Shown here piece by piece: positions 58,068 to 64,000 of a stretch of DNA of 64,000 bases; within the stretch, counting starts at the first letter, position 1, and every line of letters starts with the position of its first letter. A program made the position numbers and the translations under genes. The notes under the pieces were generated by a model that saw only the letters and a list, made by a program, of their open reading frames with translations, had not been told where the DNA came from and did no database searches. Source of the DNA: Solanum dulcamara (taxonomy: Eukaryota > Streptophyta > Magnoliopsida > Solanales > Solanaceae); the NCBI RefSeq assembly GCF_947179165.1, contig NC_077239.1, positions 66,692,634 through 66,756,633 on the forward strand, in the 5' to 3' direction.

Positions 58068-58330
58068 CTAGGCAGAAACGATTCAAATCTTGGTTTTCAG
58101 AGTGGGGGTGGGGGGATTTTATTTCTCTTCCAGCCAAGAATGGTGGAGAAAGAAATCAGCCAAGAACCCTCATGATTACAGAGGAGCGTTTGGATTGAAA
58201 CGGTCAGGAAAATTGGTAAGGGGGAGGGGGCTTAGGACAGGGGGGAAACAAGGGTTTATTTACTTTGAAAAAAGAGGCAAATGTGACCGTTACTTATCAT
58301 AGCTGTTTATTTTGCCTTTTCTTTCTTAGT
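58068..58330 (-). promoter_or_regulatory. Upstream region of the JASON-like gene
   Basis: Less AT-rich than the flanking DNA, with G-runs (GGGGGAGGGGGC near 58220). It likely includes the 5' UTR and core promoter of the minus-strand gene. No clear TATA box or start site can be assigned. Confidence 0.35.
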
Positions 58331-58772
58331 AAAATAATAAAATAATTATAATGGTGGGTTTTTTGCTTTTTGAGTTTAAATTCTTAATTATATAATTGGG
58401 ATAGTGAATTTAATAGAACAAAATTCGCTATTATAGTACTATTTCATTTAAAATAATTTACATGTTCACTTTTACTTATTCACTATTTTAAAAATAAATT
58501 TTTGTTTTTGCTTGTCACTTTTATCATATGAAGAAAATATAATTATTTTGTTTTTCATATTTTATTCTTAGCATTAATTACGTATTTCTCAAATCATTTT
58601 CCAAGATCTAGTACTAAACAACAATTAATAGGGGTTGTGTGATAAAAATAACAATATTAATTATTTATTTTCTTAATAGATGTGCCAAGTTCATTTATCG
58701 ATAATGAAATAAGTTTATTTTTTAAAGTGTGTTGTATGGTCCAGTGGCAACCTTTTCTCTACATTTAAAGTT

Positions 58773-59182
58773 GGGAAATTTACATAAATGTACTATATTA
58801 AGAAAATATTTACCATTTATAGCAATAATATTTTTTTTCACTGAACACTTATAATACAATTATAATACAATTATAATACAATTTTAATACATATTAGTGA
58901 GAATAATTTATAAAACTCATATAATACAAGTTTTATTCATGGATAATATATTTATCACATACTTTAATACATTTATAATACATTGTGTCAATTTTTTACC
59001 AAACAAATATAATATATTTTAAAACACTTATAATACATTTATATTGTATGCATAATTCAATTTTAATACATGACAAATATATCATAATATTGCTATATAT
59101 TGCTAGAAATGGTAATAAATAAAAAAATATCGCTAAAATCAGTAATTATTTATTAAAAAATGTTTTTCCTAGTAATTTTTCC
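58773..59182. mobile_element. Mutator-type MITE with exact 9-bp duplication
   Basis: TTTAAAGTT occurs at 58764-58772 and 59183-59191. The ends, GGGAAATTTAC and the reverse complement GGAAAAATTAC, are imperfect inverted repeats; further in, ATTTACCATTTATAGCAATA faces TATTACCATTTCTAGCAATA. The body has many TTATAATACA repeats. A 9-bp duplication fits the Mutator superfamily. No ORF. Confidence 0.75.
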
Positions 59183-59191
59183 TTTAAAGTT

Positions 59192-60404
59192 TGCAGTGGT
59201 AAGATCTACGTACAACTATTTTTTTCAGATTCTATAGCGTAGAATCTGAGGAATTTGTTTGAAATTTCTTCTTCATTAAAAATTAATGTGATCGATATTT
59301 TATATACTAAATAGAGTAAATTAATTTTATAAATTAAAATTTAGAATTCATTAATTTCATGAAAAATAGAGTAAGTTATAATTTTTTTTTGTATCAAAAT
59401 GACAAATGAATACAATCTTAAATGTTAGTCAAAACTCATTCAATTTTTTCAAACATTTTTAATATAGAGAAAGTAATAGTGCCACCCACTTCCCTTAAAA
59501 TTAGGCGTTACATAAAACACACATACTTTTCAATTATATATAAATTGTTTTTATTCACCTTCAAATTTATAGGGATGTTCAGTATTCTCTTTCAACATAT
59601 CTTAATATTTCCCATTATTATTTGTGCAATTAAGATAGGGCATGTTTTTTAATATGACAGAATCAAGTTGGATAAGGTCAATTAAATCTTCATAATGGAA
59701 GTTATTATTAGCAAAGAGTACGTCGATTTGAATGTTTTATAAAAACTTTCAAAAAATGACTACTGTTTTTCTATTGAAGAAGTTTTTTGTATGAGTTTTT
59801 TATTTGACGTAGTTTTTCGATTTAAAAAAGAGATTTGTGCCACATTTTCCCAACAATGATGAATTACCCAACATAATTTTATAAGTGGATCTAAAAAAAC
59901 AGTTTTTTAATTCATCTTAAAAAGGTAAATATATTGCTTTTGATAAATTTTCAGCTCAAATATATAAAACATATCAAAAAATCAAGTATATAAAACAAAT
60001 ATGATAGTGAAAATAATATGTTGAAATGAAGAAGCTAATCATAACAACAATAAATAATATAATAATCGAAATTCAGAAGAGACTTAAATCAAATGACAGG
60101 ACATGAGAGGAGTAATAAAAACAATTATGATAAGGAAACTATACCAACACACGAATACCTATATATCAACCTTTTATTATAATCCCTACCTCCAAATATC
60201 CCCAGATAGAAGAAATTTCATGTAGTTATGAAATTTTTTTTAAAAATACCTTTGACTCTAAATAATAATAATAATATTAAGAAACGTTCTCTTCACGTTG
60301 TGAAATTTCACTGGGTTGTTGTTATTGTATTAAGAAACGTTCTAAATAATTAACTCAAAACTCAAAGTTTGTTAGAACGCTAGAATTTAAAATATATTTA
60401 GATT
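59192..60404. other. AT-rich intergenic stretch, no gene seen
   Basis: Only a chance 76-codon ORF near 59.4-59.65 kb, hydrophobic and without a known motif. A direct repeat TTAAGAAACGTTCT occurs at about 60278 and 60331. Confidence 0.5.
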
Positions 60405-61080
60405 ATATCCAACTCAACATTAAATTTGCCCTAAATCCCATTTTAATGTAAAATTTGATGTTTTAGAGCTTCAACTCAACATTATTTTTAAAACTATTTT
60501 AGTTTGTGAATAGTGTTTCCACAAATTTAATGTGACACTATTCATCAACAATAAATCACTTTTTAAATATTTTATTAGTATTTTTATTATATAAAACTTT
60601 TAATTTAACATTTTATAAATGGTATGTTTTTAATTAAGTCTTAAGTATACTTAATTATTTTTATATAATATTTTTTATCATATTAATTTTAGATTTTAAA
60701 GTTGGCGTATAATATTTATACATTAATTTTAGTATATTTTATTTTTATATAAAGTTTAAGTTAATCTTACTATAAATTATAATAGGATACAATAGTTTTT
60801 ATTAAATGACTATAATATATATATATATATAAGAAAGAATATGAATTATATAGGCTGATTATATGTGAAAAAAGAAGAATGAATTTGTTTTATGAAATAC
60901 GAAAATATAAATGTAATAAATAATAATAATATAATATAAAATAGATAGAATAATTAATATAAAGAGGATATTCCTTTTTAATGTAAAGTTTAATATAGTG
61001 AATTGGAGTTGGTTTATACTAAAATAATATTGACATTATTTTAGTGTAGATTTTGATGTTATGAATTGAAGATGCCCTTT
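60405..61080. mobile_element. Possible large MITE
   Basis: The left part TCCAACTCAACATTAAATTT and the reverse complement of the right part (GGGCATCTTCAATTCATAAC) are loosely inverted and resemble a common plant MITE with ATCTCCAAC-like ends. The body is extremely AT-rich with a (TA)n run near 60.82 kb. No duplication was fixed. Confidence 0.4.
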
Positions 61081-61250
61081 AAATAAATAATTAGTGAAAG
61101 TAAATATTTGCTAATATAATCACTTAACTACTCATCCCATATTTTTATCCCATGTTGTTATGATGATACTACTTATGATAATGTTATGTTGTACTATTTA
61201 AGCGTCACTTTCACCCTAATTCCTAAAACTCATACAACATAGCAGCCACC

Positions 61251-63016
61251 ATGGCGGAAACGACCATCGGTGGGAATAATCCCCCAGAGGAATTTCCACC
61301 TGTATCTATGAAAGACAATACAGACCCGCAAAAGCTCACGATGGGAGAATCAAACAAAGGACAATATCTGAGTATTCTCAAGCCAAAAATTTGTAACCCA
61401 TCTCAGCCAATAGTAATTCCAAAATCAGTGGTCATGCTTCATGGAGAACCGAATATAACTTAAAAAATATCAGAGGTCAGAATATTAATCATCCAAGAAA
61501 ATTTGCAATATGGCATCATTGGAAAATTTTCGTATGAGAAGTCTGGAAATTATTGAACTAAGGAGAAAAATTTCGAGCCAATGTGGGATCAAGAGTGAAT
61601 GTACGATAGAAGTCCTGGATATGAGGCATATTTTGATAAGACTAACGAGTGTAGAGGATTAAGTACACTTGACTAACGAGCCTAAAGGATTATGTACACT
61701 TACTGTCTGCATCTGCCTTTTACGTGAAAGCAAGAGAGAATTATTGGCAGATGAGAATCCTTAAATGTGATCCATGATTAGATCCGGATATAGAAACGAT
61801 GATTGGAGTTGCTTGGATATCGTTCCCAGATCTTCCCCCAAACTTCTTTGCTAAGGAAGCAATTTTCTCAATAACGATAATAATTGGGAAACCCCTGATT
61901 GTAGACATGGCAACAAAGAACTAAACAAGATCAAGTTGTACGAATGTCAAAATTGAAGTAGATCTAACGACCAAATTACCGCAAAGAGTGCGAATCACGG
62001 AGGAGGATGACATAACAGGGGATACAAAATACAAGTGGATTAAGGTTCAATATGATTACATGCCCAAGTATTGTCAGGAATACTGTTTATAAGGACACAA
62101 TGAGCATAGCTATTGGACTATTAATCCAAAATTATATGATACAAAAACTGAACAAGAGGAGAAAAAAGAGGAAAAAAAGTTACAGGTATAAAAGGAGAGC
62201 AGAGGAGAGTATTGACAAGCGATAAAGTCGTGGGATTTAAGCAGAATAAACAAGAATGGATGGTAAGGAGCACGAACAAATACAAAAGGAATAAATACGG
62301 GCACATTAAAGGAGAAAATGACATGAAGGATGATAACTCCTTCGCAGCACTGAGGGAAAAAGAAGAGAAAGAGAAGGCAATAAACAAGAAAGAAAGCACG
62401 AAAGAACGGGTGAATAATAACTTTGGAAAGAAAAATAATATACAAAAGGACAAGGAAAAGTAAGGAGATACAGATGGATGTACTCTTAATAACAAAGGGA
62501 AGGATAACAAGGGGGAAGGTAACAAAGCACAAAAAAAGAGATAAGTGGAAAAGATGGAGCTGGAAGAGCAGTACATACAAAAAAAGAAGGAGGATAAAAA
62601 AGATAAGACTGAGGGAGCCATAGTGATATATGAAATTAACAATGAGGAAGTCTTACCATTGACATAAAAAAGATAAGATTGAAGGAGCCATAGTGATATA
62701 TGAAACTAACAATGTGGAAGCATTACCATTGAAAATGCAGACAAATAATTAAGAGGATATGATGGAGTCAAAATAAGCAATACAGACTGATAGTCAAAAA
62801 GATAGAATGGATTCAAAAGGGGCTAACGTTGACAAGGGTGATTTGGAACCAAATATAGAGAGGGAGGCCATTGAAGTGGACTTATATCCTAAACAGATAA
62901 GAAAGCTAAAAGAGACGCTGATCAAATCAAAGAAACAAGGGGAAACAAATATTAATGCGACTCAAGCATCATCAAGGTCTAAGAGATTGATTATCAAGAA
63001 TATCAAATATCAATAA
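61251..63016 (+). pseudogene. L1-type LINE ORF1 (DUF4283 / zinc knuckle), degraded
   Basis: It starts ATGGCGGAAACG in a good context (CAGCCACCATGG) and runs about 70 codons before a stop. The homology continues after it: IPQTSLLRKQ / PPNFFAKEA-like, VEVDLTTKLPQRVRITEEDD, KWIKVQYDYMPKYCQEYCL.GHNEHSYW (zinc-knuckle-like CxxxC..GH). Then comes a long Lys/Glu-rich tail. This layout is typical of plant L1 ORF1, an RNA-binding protein. More than ten stops or shifts destroy it. Confidence 0.75.
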
Positions 63017-64000
63017 AGGCTTTAATATAAAATATTAGGTCAGTAAATACTCAAAAGGTGTTTACTAGACTAGTGAATTTTAATAAAAGATATCAATTTT
63101 ACTGTGTGGGACTAATGGAACCATTTTAAGAGAGACAATAGTTAAAGGTGTTTAGAAGGAAATTGGGGATGAAACATGCCATAGTAAATGCGAATGACAA
63201 AATACGGGCTTTTGTGGATGAACTTATGGAGTATATGATTATAAGAGTTGAAGAGCATATATAACTATCAAAGTGTATAATCAAGCATTAGACGTGGAGA
63301 TATTAATATCTTTAGTATATGCTAAATGCACTCAAAATGAAAAGCTACAATTATGGAGACTTCAATGTGATTAGCAATGAAAAGGAGAAACTAGGGGGTC
63401 GACCTGCAACTGAAAGTGAAGTGAGAAACTTTAATCATATTACCAATGTATACAATTTGGAGGATGGGGGGTTCAAAGGGAATATGTATACTTGGTGGAA
63501 TGGAATAACTGACGAAGATTGTATTTTCAAAAGACTGGATAGGATATTAGGTAATGAGAAGATGCACAATTTATTTCCAGTGCTCGAAATGGAACACCTT
63601 GTAAGGAGTGGGTCGAATCATACTCCATTACCAATTACTTTCAAAGAGGATGAGGAGAGGGGAGTGGGGCCTTTTAAATTCATTAATTTTTGGGCCAAGG
63701 AGGAAAATTTTAAAGAAGTGGTCAAACAGAACTGGACAATGAATTTTGAGAGAGACCCTTTTTAGTTCATTCCATCATAAATTAAAAAGAGTAAAGAAAG
63801 CTCTTGTTTTATGGAGTAAGTCAACCTTTGAAAATATTTTTCAGAAAATAATTACGTTGAAGGAAGTTATCAAAGTGCAGGAAATTCAATTTGAAAGAGA
63901 CCTTACCGGAGTCAATAAAAAAGTTTTGCATAAGTCTCAGGCAAAATTGAAGAAACAATTGAATAGGAAAGAAGAATTTTGAAAGCAAAAAGTATTAATG
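63017..64000 (+). pseudogene. L1-type LINE ORF2 endonuclease region, runs off the window
   Basis: Translation contains GDFNVISNEKEKLGGRP, FKGNMYTWWNG, FKRLDRILGN and SGSNHTPLPITF. These are the apurinic endonuclease motifs GDFN and S(D)HxPL, with Asp changed to Asn in the last. A frameshift near 63750-63765 separates the linker segment HHKLKRVKKALVLWSKSTF. The RT domain would follow beyond 64000. The element is on the + strand and inactive. Confidence 0.83.

Noticed and set aside
62110..62642. Hydrophobic minus-strand ORFs of 156 and 173 codons
   Set aside because: They are the reverse of the Lys/Glu-rich tail of the LINE ORF1. A-rich sense sequence yields Phe/Leu/Ser-rich antisense frames.

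Overview
This is a stretch of plant nuclear DNA, most likely from a Solanaceae species (tomato, potato, pepper or tobacco group). The evidence is intron-bearing plant genes, a secondary-wall cellulose synthase, and several transposon families that I recognise from Solanaceae. The species itself cannot be read from the sequence. No bacterial, organellar, rRNA or tRNA genes were seen.

Three host genes are supported. (1) 874-4096 (+): the last six exons in view of a CESA4-type cellulose synthase catalytic subunit; its N-terminal RING region lies outside the window. (2) 4670-9543 (-): a complete two-exon LRR receptor-like kinase of 1220 aa, convergent with CESA4. Its single intron carries a 1.1-kb miniature LTR retrotransposon. 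(3) 55313-58067 (-): a four-exon, 440-aa plant protein with an acylation-type MGC N-terminus and a C-terminus resembling the JASON family. Its first intron holds four tandem units that each carry an RTE-type LINE tail.

The remainder is transposon-derived. 9.8-12.8 kb has a SINE and two Harbinger-type MITEs. 13-28 kb is a minus-strand Ty1-copia region split by Ty3-gypsy insertions, including a solo LTR inside a solo LTR, each with a 5-bp target-site duplication. 28-40 kb is a 12-kb LTR element with about 2.8-kb LTRs but no gag-pol; its interior holds two long tandem arrays. 40-48 kb has a copia fragment with a MITE insertion, a hAT MITE with an 8-bp duplication, a broken copia gag, an inverted-repeat element with a degenerate minisatellite core, and a truncated RTE LINE. 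47981-52546 is an internally deleted gypsy element. 58.8-64 kb has a Mutator-type MITE, another putative MITE and a decayed L1-type LINE that runs off the window.

No new multi-gene system was found. The best leads are structural: the non-coding 12-kb LTR element with its arrays, the intron-resident mini-LTR element, and the copia/gypsy junction with a duplicated integrase segment. Element boundaries and duplications were read by eye. Family names rest on recognised motifs and recall, not on a database search.
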